Positions 23,351 through 37,005 of a stretch of 64,000 bases of DNA are shown piece by piece (the first letter of the stretch is position 1; every line of letters begins with the position of its first letter). Below the pieces are notes generated by a model. That model was not told the DNA's origin and searched no databases. It saw nothing but the letters and a program-made list of their open reading frames with translations. Source of the stretch: Dillenia suffruticosa (lineage: Eukaryota; Streptophyta; Magnoliopsida; Dilleniales; Dilleniaceae); NCBI GenBank assembly GCA_033439265.1, contig JAVTVX010000019.1, positions 21,664,039-21,728,038 on the forward strand. The letters run 5' to 3'. Position numbers and translations under genes: made by a program.

Positions 23351-26300
23351 GGTTACCAAATGTTAACATACAACCAAATAAAGAAAACAAGAGAAGGTTA
23401 CCCTTATATCCTTTTTCCCTTTAACCTTCTTCGTTCTAATTTTTTACCTCATAACCTCACTGAGTGAGCATATACCCTGCGGGTTTGTATACGTGACTAT
23501 TTTTTTTATTAATCGATATTTAAAATTATATTTTGATTAATTTGATTTTAAATATTATTAAACTCTTTATAAAAGAAATTTTCTTAATATATATATATAT
23601 TTTTTTTATTTTAAAATTTTAAAATAGACTCTTTTCGGACGATCAACGTACATTGGTGCGTGTATGTGACTATAATCATTTGATGACTTCTGCATGACCT
23701 CTCACTGGTCATATGAGGAATTATCATGTCCAAAATTCAGAAGACATTTAATGAAGGAATAAAAAAACAAACAAAAGGGCACCCCACATAGTTGTTGGTG
23801 TGTCTTTGCAAATCCCATAGTACCAACTTGTTCCCGAAAATTTTCCCTTGTTCTGTTTTTTTCACGTATTATTTGTCCCCACCCTCTCTTCCACTGCCTC
23901 AACTGTTCGTATCCCATCTCTTAGGGTCAGGAGGGATCGAAGCTACAAAACTTCAATCCAGCCTCTTCTGCATATGTAGTCAGAAAAGGGACCTCATCGT
24001 AAAATCCAAATTATCGGATTAAAAATAGAAATAATTTTTTGATCGAGGTGATCTAATATGATTCGTTTAATTTTTTTAATTAAAAACTATTTTGAAATGG
24101 TATTAATATGATGTTAATATAAAATACTTGTTTGGGATATAGCTAATACTCTTAATGCAAATTCTATCGTCACAATTCTACAAAAATTCAAGGAATCGAA
24201 ATATATTATCCATAACTCAATAGTTCGAACGTAATTTCGCTAAGTGAATTTCTTTAATCAAGTTTAAGAATCAAATTTATTAATCTCTGAATTATCAAAG
24301 CTCGTACTATTGAACAGAAGGGTTTGGACATCCAACTTAGAATTACAACTTTATACATTGATTTAAAATTTTATTTCTTACATTTTTTTCTCCCTTTTCT
24401 TTTTTTTTTGGTTCCTTTACTCCCATCCTTTTGATTGTGCACGAAACGCTGCAAATTCTGGAAAACCTAGAAATATTTTTGTAGGGTAATCAGACTTGAG
24501 GTGAGACCCATGCTACAGGCCACTTTTAGTGAGTAGTCAGCCATCCTTCTTTGCCTTTTACCATAGTAAGTAGAACATATGAAAGCCGACCGGAAAATCC
24601 CTATCAATAATGGTAAAAGGTGTGTGGCTGGGTCAAAAGTATGATTAGTTAAAAGGGTGTCTACTGCAGACCACCTTTTTTGGCCCCCTACTTTAACTTT
24701 TGAGTCTTAAGCATTCTCAAAAAAATACGCGCCCGTTCTCTCAAAGAAAGCACGGAGCTCTTGGTTTCCTTCTTGACTAAAATGGAAATGGGGGCTTTAT
24801 CTTAGCATGCTTTTCAGCTCCATTTTACTTAAATGAAAAATAGGCAGCCCCCATTTCTTTTTGGCAGCTCAAATTTCAGATTTTTATAAGAAAATGAATG
24901 GATAATATAAATTAAATTATAATTTATTGATAATCAAATTAGTTTACTATTTTAGTATAATATTTCTCTCATCAAACTATACGGATTTAATCCTATTATT
25001 ATCATTTCGTGAATATGTAATATGAAATAAAATACAAAGATACTCCATTTGGTTTGATAAAAGTTTCGTCCTTCTTGTTGGAAAATGGGGTAGCCATGCT
25101 TTTAAAGCTTAGATTGATGTGGCCAGTTCGTGTTAATCTTACCCCTTTAGATTTGAGCAAATGGTACAGACTAGCTTGGCGCCACCACTAGATTATCCAA
25201 TTGATATTACTATTTCCATTTTCATCTTCCCCTCTTCATGAGTTTGGTTGTACGAACTAGGTTTTATAGGACTATTTTACTTGGCAAAATCCAGTTTCAA
25301 AGAACATTATCCAGAAATCTTAGAGTTGGGTTGAATTAATTTTTTCCTTAATTGTTATCACAGTACAAATTTCAGCAACTCAGCTATTTTGTAAATATAT
25401 AAATTGGCATAAGATTTTAACATATTGTATCAAAGTCGTAATAAAATTAGTATTGAACATAAGAGTTTCAATTCAATAAACCCTATTCTCAATTTGTATT
25501 TTCCTTCAATATGTCGGTTCTTAAAGAACATATGATGTACTTCTTGAAAAAATATTGAATTCTTGACAGCAATTTCGAAACACCTTGGTTAGAATTTCGA
25601 TCACCGATCAATCTTATTTATCGTCAAATTTTTGAAATAATATATTCAATTCATCAATCTGTCTATACATCGGAGGTACTATTAATTGGACGTTCAGCCT
25701 GGTGCTCTTGCTCTCATACACAAAGCCCTCTTCAAACTCTTGTAGGAAAGTTTTGGCTACATGGCTTTAACCAGATCTTGATCAACCCAAACTCCAAAAC
25801 TCTCTGAAAAAATTGAAAAAATCTCTCTCAGGAATTAAAAAAAAAAATGATATTAGGATCGAGAAAAATAAACAATATTTCAATAATTAAAATCTAAAAG
25901 TTTAAGTTTACGAATACAAAACTCGACTTCTGAATAAAATAGGAAAATAAAATAGAAAAACTAACCAATTACAAGGAAAAAATAACAAATAATAAGCAAA
26001 ATGGAAAGAAAATAAGAAGATTCTCATTGGAGTAGTCCATGTCCGATGCACCATGATGCCAGTGAGGCACCACGACACACCGATCCTAGTGCCTTGGGAT
26101 GCATTCTTTTTTAATCGATATCTATAATTATATTTTAATTAATTTAATTTAAATATTATTAGATTTGATTTAAAATAAAGTTCTGTCAATATAATTTTTT
26201 TTAATTTTTAATTTTTAAATTTGATATTTAATAAAAAAATCTGATATATTTAACTATTTGAGTAGGGCTGACAGCTGCTAGCGTGGGGTGCAACTCCTGT

Positions 26301-28839
26301 GTCTCACAGGACTTGCTTTAGACCTATTTCTCCCCCATTATGTTCTCAAACTCTAGGTTGACTATTTGGTGCATGATTTTGATGATAATCCGTAATTTTT
26401 TTATTTTTTTAATTTTTTGGTTTGGATGATAATCCGTAATGAGGATATGACAGGCCATACGAAGGACCAAGTCCTATGTGGGCTCACCTCACCTTTACGT
26501 TTTGTGCTCTCAACATTAACATGGTAAGGGAAATCACAAAAGCCATGGAGAAGTGGGTTCTACTTTCTGCACCAAAACACCCCTCTCCCCTTCTTTCTTA
26601 CTAATTTTTTTTTTTAAATAAATATGAGATGTGATCTAATACCAATTACCCCAAGTATTATTTTCTTTGGTTCCAAAGTTTCAAACCCAGAACACAACTG
26701 AATCCTAATCAGCCCTAAACCAGCCCAAATCAAAAACATTAGGGACAGATTCTCAACGCAGGGCAGCCATGCCAATCCTTACAAGCATTGACCTCAACCG
26801 ACCTCAGTCATAGAGTAAGAGACTGCTAAACAATACAAAAGCCTTTTATTTAAAAAAAAAAAAAAAACAAAGAAGTACATCACCCTGAAAAGAAAAATGA
26901 GAGATTAAAACACTGAAATCTTAGATTAAGCAAAAATTTTTTAATATCAATAAAAATATAATATAAAATAAAGACAATGTTATAAAAGTATTTATATTAT
27001 CGATTTCACTTAGTAGAACAAAAATACGATTATTATTATCATAAAAAACAATCGTATAGATGAATATACGATACGAAAAAAATATAATAGTGTAAAATAA
27101 TTCATATAATCGATCTCACGTAATGGGTTATAGGTTTAGTTTTTTTTTGTTACATAAAAATTTGAATTCTGGATCACAGGGTTAGGAAAGAAGAATTATG
27201 ACCATCAGGCTGTCCCCTTGGGGACTGGGACAGAGGTTTAATAGTTGTTATTGTTGTTCGTATAAAAATCGTTGCTAATCGATTAGCTTTTTAATAACAT
27301 ACAAAATGAAACCATATTAGGGATACATTTGTGTATTTGAATAATATATCTTACTCCTAATTCACTGATTTACTCAAAATAGTGAGCCCAACTATCAAAA
27401 AATATGTAAACCCCCCTAAAAATACAGATGAAAAAAAATATATATATCTAACCCTATGGAGGACGAAGCTAATAGGCAGAGCCAACAGGTTTATCTTACC
27501 TCCACCAAAATTGGAAAGTTGGCCAACCTCCCCATGTACTCCTGCAATGGTTTTGTGCCCAAACACACGTCCCCACAAAGGACGCTGCCGCTATGTCCAC
27601 ATCACGTGCGTAGCACGTGGACTACAGTCACTTCTCAGTGTAAAAAGACAAGCATGACCCCACCATCAAAATTCTCTCTTTCCACCGTTCAAAGCTTTAA
27701 AAACATAAATGCCCAATGAATCTGGTGAGTTTGGCAGCTGCAGGGGCAAAAATGTAGGCCCCCCCCGTTTCTTCCATCTTCCATTAAAGTCGCGGCTCCG
27801 CAAACTTCATACTTCCTTTTTTTTTTAATATTATTTTTAATTAAAATAAAAATTAATATCATTATAATGATAAAAGATAATTTTTTCATCAAAACATTAT
27901 AATATCTATATTTTTTTTTTCATTAATTCAAAACTCCAAGCATGGTATATAAAATATAAATTCTACACATTAATAGTTAGATTTTTTTTTACAAGGAAAG
28001 AAAGATAATGATAGTTGAGTTATAAGTTATTGACTTAATAATTAAATTTTAATACAGAATAAGGGGCATTTGACTCTTATTCATCGGAATTGGATTTAAA
28101 ATTATAAAATTTGAAAATGGGTTTCAGAAATTCATATTTTCACTTGAGTTTCGGAAATATCATAATTTGAAGGTTTTATTCTTAAACCTCTATTATTATT
28201 CTATTAATCCAAACAAATTATATAAATTTTAATCCAATTATTGATTTCAATTTACTTAACCATGTGTTTCCTAAAATTTTTTAATTTTCCAACATGGGTA
28301 TAAGCCGAAAAATAGATAATACAATATTTATTGGTTATTGAAAAGAAATATATATAATGGTAATATAATTCAACCAATGAATATATGTTAATTTTTTTTT
28401 TCGAATTTCAATTTGTTTGTACATAAGTATTAGGGACTAAAGATGGTAAAGAGAAAAAAACCATAATAATTACGGATAGAACTAAAGGGCAATGTTTTTA
28501 ATTAATCATGATATTGTGAGTTAATATATTTTTAAATATGGAGCATTTTAAAATTTATTGGTAATACTTAATAGGACAGAACCAATAATACGATTTATAA
28601 GTTTTTAATATTGTAATTCATACATTTTTAAAATAATTCTTATCGAATGATATAATGGCAAAGGAAGGAGATAGAGTGGCCGTCCTCTAAAATTTTAAGA
28701 AATATTACAATGTTGTCTTCTAAAAATGTAACAAAAATCTTATGAGTAATCTCTATTGGCAATAATATTTTTTTCTTTTTGTGTATTTAATATACATGTT
28801 AACACATGATTAATCTTTATCTCTTTATAAATTGAATTT

Positions 28840-28990
28840 ATATAAATTATTAAATCTAAAAGTAAATACATTTATATAAATTATTATTTCTCTCTAAACA
28901 CATTATTTATATTTTCTCATTTTACAAAAGTGAAATTTATTTTTTTATTTTAAAACTAATTAATGTCTCTCTAAAATAATTAAAATTGAT
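28840..28990 (-). repeat. Dispersed AT-rich repeat, inverted copy
   Basis: Reverse-complement relative of the repeat at 23050-23350: ATTATTTCTCTCTAAAC and TTATTTTAAAACTAATTA here correspond to blocks there in the same order. Confidence 0.5.
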
Positions 28991-29059
28991 ATTAAATATT
29001 AAATATAAAGGTTACTCGAATAATGATTAGACCCCTTTACACCGTATCAAAGAAAGGCC

Positions 29060-29530
29060 TGGCCGGCTGTTGGATATTCGGTAAAAAAGCCTATTAAATT
29101 TAAGTATTATATTTTGATTTCTTTCGATCCAATGGGGGTTTGTAATATTGCTCACCCTTGAGATGTTGGATATTCACGACGGCTCTCACTTTGGATAGCT
29201 CTCAGTTTAGACTTTTTAGAGTACGATTCTCACTCCAACACTAGGTAGTCTTTTTTCTTTTTGGACGGTTTTCATTCTGGCACTAAGTAGTCATTTTCTT
29301 TTTTTGGACGGCTCTTACTCTGGACCTTATTAAACACTAGATAGCCCTATTTCAGATAGTCATTTGTCATGTAAGACCGAAGATTTTGATACTAATTTGT
29401 AATGGAGTCAAGTGATGGATTCAAACCCAATAGAAGAACTCAATCGAAAATATTGATCTGTTCAGTAATAGAGTTTAATGGATTTAAATATTATTTTTTG
29501 AATTCTTTAAATCCGACTGGGATTTGGCAC
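29060..29530 (+). repeat. Degenerate repeated segment (ACGGCTCTCACT units and flanking direct repeat)
   Basis: Between 29175 and 29350 a unit like GGACGGCTCTCACTCTGGA recurs about four times with drift. It is flanked by two related segments, about 29089-29150 and 29466-29530, each reading ATTAAATTTAAGTATTATATTTT...GG.TTTG. No protein is encoded. This may be a piece of a retroelement terminal region; that is inference. Confidence 0.5.
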
Positions 29531-31599
29531 ATGATTTGTGTTATAGGGGTCATGAGTCGTAATACATTTGCATTTGTTTTTTATAATACAAATGGGTGAA
29601 TGCATGTTTTTTAAATTTGATGTTCTTTGTGGATTGTTGTGCGAGAACTATGTGCGGAAGAATTATTCTTATAAAAAGTTTAATAAGAGTTTGATTCAAA
29701 TTAATCAGAATATAATTATAAATATTGATTAATTAAGTAAAAAATAAAAAGGAATGTGTTGAGTGGGTGATAGTGAGGTTTCTGCATTTTGGTCACTTTG
29801 GTCACTGTGGCAGGAGGCTGCAATCCATGTTCAAATAATTGAAACCAAGTCCAGATTGTGAGTACCTTCCTCCCCTCCCTGCAATTATTGACTGTTTAAA
29901 TCATCCTTACAACTGTTGATCATGACACTTCTTCATCAGCCATAATCTCCACTCTCTCTCTCTGTAAATGGTCATGCCTGAGGAATCCCTCCCCCTCCCC
30001 CCCGCCTCCCAAACAAAAAAATAGCCACGGGGATCATAATTATTCCTCTTCAATTTCAAACTTAGTAATTTTTGCAGTAAATTGATTGCCCTTCTCATTG
30101 GAAAAGACACGAGGGTGAATAATTTTATGCCTAAATACCATAGATTGGTGACCGACGGCAAGGCGAAAGAATGTGGCAGGTTACGATGCACCCAAACTAC
30201 CTCATACAAACGTTTCTCCGTTTCAAATACTCAGCACAAATATTCTCCATTTTAAAAAATAATTTAATATATTAAATTAATTAATATTTATATAAAATTT
30301 TTATATTCATTCTTGATGGATCTAGTGTGATTCTCAGGAGCGATTTTTCTATTTGCATTTATCTTGTGATTTATCTTCATAGAACGACTTTAGATAAGTG
30401 ATTATTTATTCAGACTTAGATTTTTGAGTTCCTCGATTTGTTACATTTGATCCAATTAGAGAGAGATAGATCATTTATTCTTTAGATGTCCCTTCTTGAG
30501 AAAGGTTTAGAGACCGATCGCGACAAACAATATTCGTATGACCTTTTCTATCTATTAGTCTGGTATTCGAGCAACCCTTCTCTACTATGTTAGACATTGT
30601 CATCGGTGGAATAGGGTGTTCAAACATCTCCTTAGTGCTTATATTTATTACATTTAGATGGAGCGAAACAAGAGCACGATTAATGGGCGACAACTTCCTT
30701 TGTGAGTCATAGCGACATTTGTTAGTGTAGTATTACACATAGTTGAGACTAGATTTTATTAATTTTTGTATAGGTCTCATATAGAGGTCTGTTGATTTTT
30801 TTAAGGGTATCTAAGGGTAAATCCTGATACATGTATATTCTTTCATTTTTGATTTACACATTTTTTATATAAAAAATTATATTTTTTATATTTATATGTT
30901 TTTCTCATATTAATTATTTATTTAATTATATTTTTAATTTTTATATTATTTATTTTATAATTTATAATTACATATTTAATTATTTCAGATTTTAATTATA
31001 AAATATAACTATTCTATTATTTTCATAAAATAATTAATATTTATATAAAAATTTTTATATTTTTATATTTACGTATATTTTTACATTTTCATTTTATCTA
31101 TTTTTATAAAATATTATTTTTCTGTATCATTTTAAATTCATTTTCGTTTCTCCGTTTCTCTCTTCACGCAACCTAGGCGGCTGGTAGTAGCAGCCATCCC
31201 TCAAATTTTCAAAGTTTATATAAATATATATTATAATTTCAAATATTATATATTTATAAAAATTATAGTCCCTTAAAAATATAATTCCAAATATACATTA
31301 TACTTCACCCTTAATATAAAATTTTAATTTCATCTTTTTTATTTTTAACATATATATATATATATAAATTATACACAATACTTATCATAAATATATATCA
31401 GCTAATTTTTATAATGTCATGAAAATTTGATTTTCATGTTAAATCAGTTTTTATTTAATTTCAACACTGTACAACTTAATCATATTTCCCCTTTATTGTG
31501 TATCTACACCCCCTCCCCCCTTCCTATTGGGCATATGTTTACTCTTTCATTGATTTATCAACAACATTTTTCATATTTTAAAACCTCCATTGGACCATT

Positions 31600-31611
31600 G
31601 AGAGAGAGATG

Positions 31612-31655
<44 letters not shown>
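31600..31655. repeat. (GA)n microsatellite
   Basis: GA-rich run of about 56 bases with a few interruptions. Confidence 0.9.
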
Positions 31656-31658
<3 letters not shown>

Positions 31659-32466
31659 AAAAAATTTTAAAAATTCCCTAACACTTGGTAGGTGTGGTGC
31701 AAAGAAATCTCTATAAATGCCTTCCAACAAGTGAAGAATTCATTAATATAGAGAATTTCAGTGCCTTCCAATACCTACTCCTATTGACTTTGGTTTATCT
31801 ATTTATTTTCTTTCTTCGCATTTGGGTCGACGCCAGGAGGCTAAAATAGGAAAAGACTCAAAATCTAATATAGAGATTTTCATTTTTCTTGCAGAAAATC
31901 TATGGGTTTAGGGATTGTAGAAAAGGCATCCATCTCTCATGCAATCATTGCCCAAGTAAAATAGAGTCACAGTATGCAAATTTGCTCCCCCCGCCCCCCC
32001 AAAAAAAAGCTGTTCCAAGTGTGTAGACTCTATCTACTTTACAAGAACAAAAACTAAAAATGTAGCATACACGATCAATGGTGAGACTTACGGAGGAAAG
32101 AGGCACCAATCGATCCTACCCCAGCTAAGATATCCTAATTAATTAAGATTTAGTGTCTGTTAGTCAATGGAGACATGGCTGCAATATTGCACTGTAAGAT
32201 TGATTGGTCTCATATTTTCCGAGTAGGAAGCACGTGAAGTTTATCTTATGGAGGTTAAAAGAGCGTTAGCCGTCCTCAGGACAAGGAAGGGACCAAAATT
32301 TTACCTTCGCTTAAGCTTCCAAAAGATCACAAGGACAGAAATGCGAGGTGAAAGTAGTGCAGGGAGAAAGGGACATTTCTCCAAACGTTTAGTGATTTCT
32401 GATGAGAGACGAGATGCAATTCTTTGCTGGGGTCACTCATGACAATGCTGGTGCCATTATTTGAGG

Positions 32467-32471
<5 letters not shown>

Positions 32472-32510
<39 letters not shown>
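32472..32510. repeat. (GA)n microsatellite
   Basis: Uninterrupted GA run of about 39 bases. An (AC)n run follows at about 32691-32720. Confidence 0.9.
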
Positions 32511-32518
<8 letters not shown>

Positions 32519-32686
32519 ATTCATACTTTAGCTGGACTACAGTGCTTTAGCACACTTTAGTCAGGGCAACCTCATTACCCAATTGGTCACCATGTTCCCC
32601 TTCCCCACATCAAAATCTCCAACAAAATCTTGTCTTTTACAATATAAGCTTTTAATCGTCCCCAGCCTCAAAAAAACTCTCTCATA

Positions 32687-32720
<34 letters not shown>

Positions 32721-35700
32721 TTATAACGTATACTCAAAAATAATAATTAAAGAATTCGAATTTATTTTTATCATATCCATATTTTTAATTATATATTTTA
32801 TATATTTATTTAGAAACCCAAAAAATTATACCCAAAAATTTCTAACTCCCTAAAAATTTATCCATTACACTACAATTGTTCATATCATGATCAACAAGGG
32901 TTTACAAAGGGACCACATCGAAGGAAAATGTACACAAAAAATCAAAAAAAAAAAAAAGAAAAGAAAAAAGAAGTGGGATCAAAACATACAATAATTTAAA
33001 GATTTTCATACCCTAGAAGATCCAATGCCAGTACCCTTATGATTGGGAAATTACAGTACGGATGATGAACAACTTCCACTCGAGATTCACAAAATGTAGA
33101 GTGTGTGCTCTCTTTCGGACAGCTTGGAGCACTAGCTAACCAAAACAAAATTTCCCAAAAAAATAAAAATAATAAAATAAAATAAAAGACTTGAACAAGA
33201 ATCGACTCAAAGAACACCTTTTGGACACATACTTTTGGCTTTGGGGGGTCATTCAAAGTGCTTAGAAATTCTATTTGAAAATCAATTCCTTGTGATTTTT
33301 TATGTGGGAAATGATGGGTCGGAATTGAAAATAAGAGATCAAAGTAGTTGAGCTATGATTAAGTTGAGTAACCACCGATATGTAAGTATGTAAGTTTAAT
33401 GATAAGATACTAAATTATTTTAATCAAAATTTTAAATTTAAGCCAAAATAGAAAAGTGGACGTTGCCCCCAATTCGGTCCCACAACTGATCTACTCAGAT
33501 TAGTTAGATTTTCGGATACCGATAATCAAATATATAAAAAAAATGATTAAGTTGAGCAATGCTAAATAAACGAAATAAATTATAAATCAAACAGAATAAA
33601 TATTACGTAACAATTTACGTTAATATATTTAGATTAGTTTTTAATTAAATTAATCGATTAAAATACACTATAGTTTAATTAAAATTTATTATAAAATTTA
33701 ATTTATTTAATTCATATTTCATTGAATTCATCTAATTTTATCGGTTTAAGTTATAATTCTTTCTCTGATTTTAGCTTCTTAAACTTTGGAGGACAAGGTT
33801 GCTTTTGCTCCTAAGCATTGATCCATTGTCTTTTCCTTTCCAAAACCACAGCTGCTTGCAATTACACTTATTAGGAATAACCTTACCTCTCGAATTTATG
33901 AAAGGAAATGTTTATTGTATTTGGTATCTATATAAATTTTTGATTTCATCCCTTTTTAATTGCAAATCTAAAAGAGGGTTATAGAGATTCATATCCAGTT
34001 TTTAAAATTAAGGCATTTTAGAGTGTGATCATTAGTAATTTACAAGTTAAATTCCTTTCTTTCCTACTTGTACATTCTAAGATCGCCTAATTACTTTCAT
34101 AGGATGATGCATGACAACCATACTCGAAGGGGATTGATAGCCCCCCTTCACTCCTAGTGGCCCACTTGGGAGGGTCCATGACCCTCATGTCTATGTGGAT
34201 CCCATGACATGGTATTTCAACCCCCCCCCCCCACGTTGCCCAAGGGTCAGTATTACATCATTTATTTCGGGTTTGATTATTCTTAAAATGAATAGCTCAT
34301 CAGATTTAAGCTCGTTCCTTCTCCTTCTTCTTCTTCTTCTTCTCCACCTTCTTCTATTTTTTAGTCATTAGTTTAAAATCCTAATTTCAAAATCTAAATA
34401 ATTCTCATTTCATTACAATTTTCAAATTACTTTTTTAGCGTAGATGTGTCTACCACCAACCGTATCTGGGTTATCCTATTAATCCGATCCGAATAGTGTG
34501 AAACTCATTTAGGGGTCGACTTTCCCGATCCCTGTTAATACCATTTTTTTAGTGTCCAGCCACTATTTCCATGGAATGTCGGTATAATTTTCAAATTATT
34601 TTTTGTCAAAAGAATTTGATGTTCATTTCAGCACCACGTTAATACGACTTTTAACCTATTTTCGCTCAAAAATTTTATCATACCTCTTAGCGCCAACGCA
34701 ATCAGTCAAACACTTTATTTATAAATAGCATGAAAAGAATCCCAAAAGAATGATTATTTATGTTTTTAATTCCGGAATTAATTTTTTGTTCAATTTTTAA
34801 GATAAAATATGAGAGAAAAAAACAAATAACAATATTCTAAGAGCAAGAAAGAAAGAATATTTAGCACCCACTTGGAGCTTCCTATGTGGTACATCTCATA
34901 GTAATATGGCTTCTTTTTCCTTTTTTCTTTTTTGTTTTTTTCTCTTTCAAACTGTCCGTGTCATTTTCTAACTTTTGGTGTCATGGCAGCAAAAGCTTCA
35001 CACGCACATGGTCACTACCCTACCATTTTACTTTCCTCAACATTTTACCCATGTATTATGAAAATTGGAAAATGTCAACGTTGAATGTCCACAATTAAAA
35101 TTTGTAATTATTATATTAATAATTATTTTGTATTAAAGACTTTGATTAATTAATTTAAATTTAATTTCAACTTTTTTAAATGACACCCTCTTTCTTCTTA
35201 TCTCTATCAATCACGTACCCTTCAAGAGAGAGAATTTAACTTTCATTGTAAGCAAAATTCAATGGCCTAATTGATTCGGTTCTCGTGTACAAAAGGAAAC
35301 TTCAAAATCAATCCAAAATAGAAAAAAAAAAAATTGAAATAGCATTCCATCCGACAAAAAGAAAACAAAAAACGAGGAAACATTTGTTGTCCAATGAATC
35401 AATTATTAGAAAAACGAAAACTCAAAAGTGAGAGCAAAGGTTTGATGTTTTCCTCCCCGGGGGAGGGGGGAAGAGAGAGAGAGAGAGAGAGTGGTGCCCA
35501 CCACTAACCACATTTCGTGGAAGGAGCAAGGAGGTTTCCAAATCATTTGAAAAGAACTTGTCTTTGGTTGGATTGGAAAAGCCCATTTGCATGCAAAAAC
35601 AAGAAGAAAGCAAAGAGAATCAATAGGAGCAATAATGATGTTCATGATGCAAAACATTAAATCTCAATGCAATGTCACCTTTTCTGATCATTTCATGGCT

Positions 35701-37005
35701 TATCTTAAGAATCATGGCTTGGCTTTTGTTTTGGTCACATGTTTCCTCACATGGGTTAGACCCTTCCAACCATGTCTTCCTTTTTCACCAAACAACATAT
35801 TCTTTTTCTTGTTGTGTTCCTAAATTAAAGAGAGATATTATTTGTTGCCGCCTAGATTCCATGGAAATAAAAATGAAAAATGGAAATAGACACGAAACAA
35901 TATAAAAAAGTAATAGTTTATAAAAATATAGGAAATAAAAATATGAATAAACGCATAAATATAAAAAGTATAAAATTTTTTCTATAAATATTAATTATTT
36001 AAAAAAAATAGAATAATTATCTTTTATAATAAAATCTAAAATGATCATTTCTATCCAAAATCATCTTCTCGTTTAAATCTTCTACTATAATATTTTTACG
36101 GATAACTTATATCTAAATTTTTAACAGTTTAACTTTACACTTTACTCGATTTGCTATATTTAAGTTTTCGGCGGTCATATTATAAGACAAATAATATAAA
36201 AATAAAAATTATAATTATAACTAAATAAATAAATAAATAAAAGGGATCACCTGATACACTAAATATTTCCCGACTTAATACGAGAATGAGTGTATATGTA
36301 TGCAACATTCCCCTTTTATTTTTGCAAAAATACTATTTTCACGTTTTAAACTCGTGATTTCGAGTCTCCAAAAGAGCAAGTCAACCGTTACGTCAAGACT
36401 CGCCCTTTAATTAAATAAAAAATAATTTGTTAAATATAAAAATGGTGTGAATATAAAAAAATTAAAAATTTTTATATAAATATTAACTGATTTAGCGTAT
36501 TAAAATATTTTGAAAACCAGAAACATTTCAAAAAGAGGAAAAGACTAGTGTCAAGAAATTTCGGTGTATCATAGGTTATAGCAAAACGACCCTAATTTTG
36601 TACATAGATCGTTGTATAAATAAATAAATAAATAAATATTATTATATACATTTTTTTATTGAACAAATAAAATAACATGTTTGAAAATTAATGTATTGAT
36701 ACGATTTGAGTGTAACATCTTACTACGAAAACAAGTACAAGAACAAAGTGACCCTAATTTATGTGACTGTTTCAAAATTAAATTTTCTTTTAAAAATAAA
36801 AATTGTAAAACATGCCGAGTTGTAAAAAAATTTGCGAAAAAAGAATAAGGAAAACTTCTTCTTTTTTTTTTTGCTAGTATGAAAAAAAAAATCATAGTTT
36901 ATGGTAAAAATATTAGTTGTGATATTTTGATAACTTGGGATGTCATTAAAGTCTTTGAGAAAAATAACAAAAATTAATGTAAAGCATGAAAAAGCAAAAC
37001 AAAAA

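Larger units (their letters stand above)
22586..37005. other. Gene-free AT-rich spacer with dispersed repeats
   Basis: About 14.4 kb without a supportable gene. Open frames here are short and lack family resemblance. Recognisable contents are a pair of related repeats in opposite orientation (about 23050-23350 and 28840-28990), a degenerate repeated segment at 29060-29530, a dispersed motif at 34455-34545, and microsatellites at 31600-31655, 32472-32510 and 32691-32720. Two CACTGTG-like G-boxes (CACGTG) lie 11 bases apart at 27603 and 27614. Confidence 0.6.

Noticed and set aside
32996-33256. Minus-strand frame of 86 residues with a hydrophobic centre
   Set aside because: The hydrophobic part comes from an A/T-rich low-complexity run; there is no promoter or homology support.
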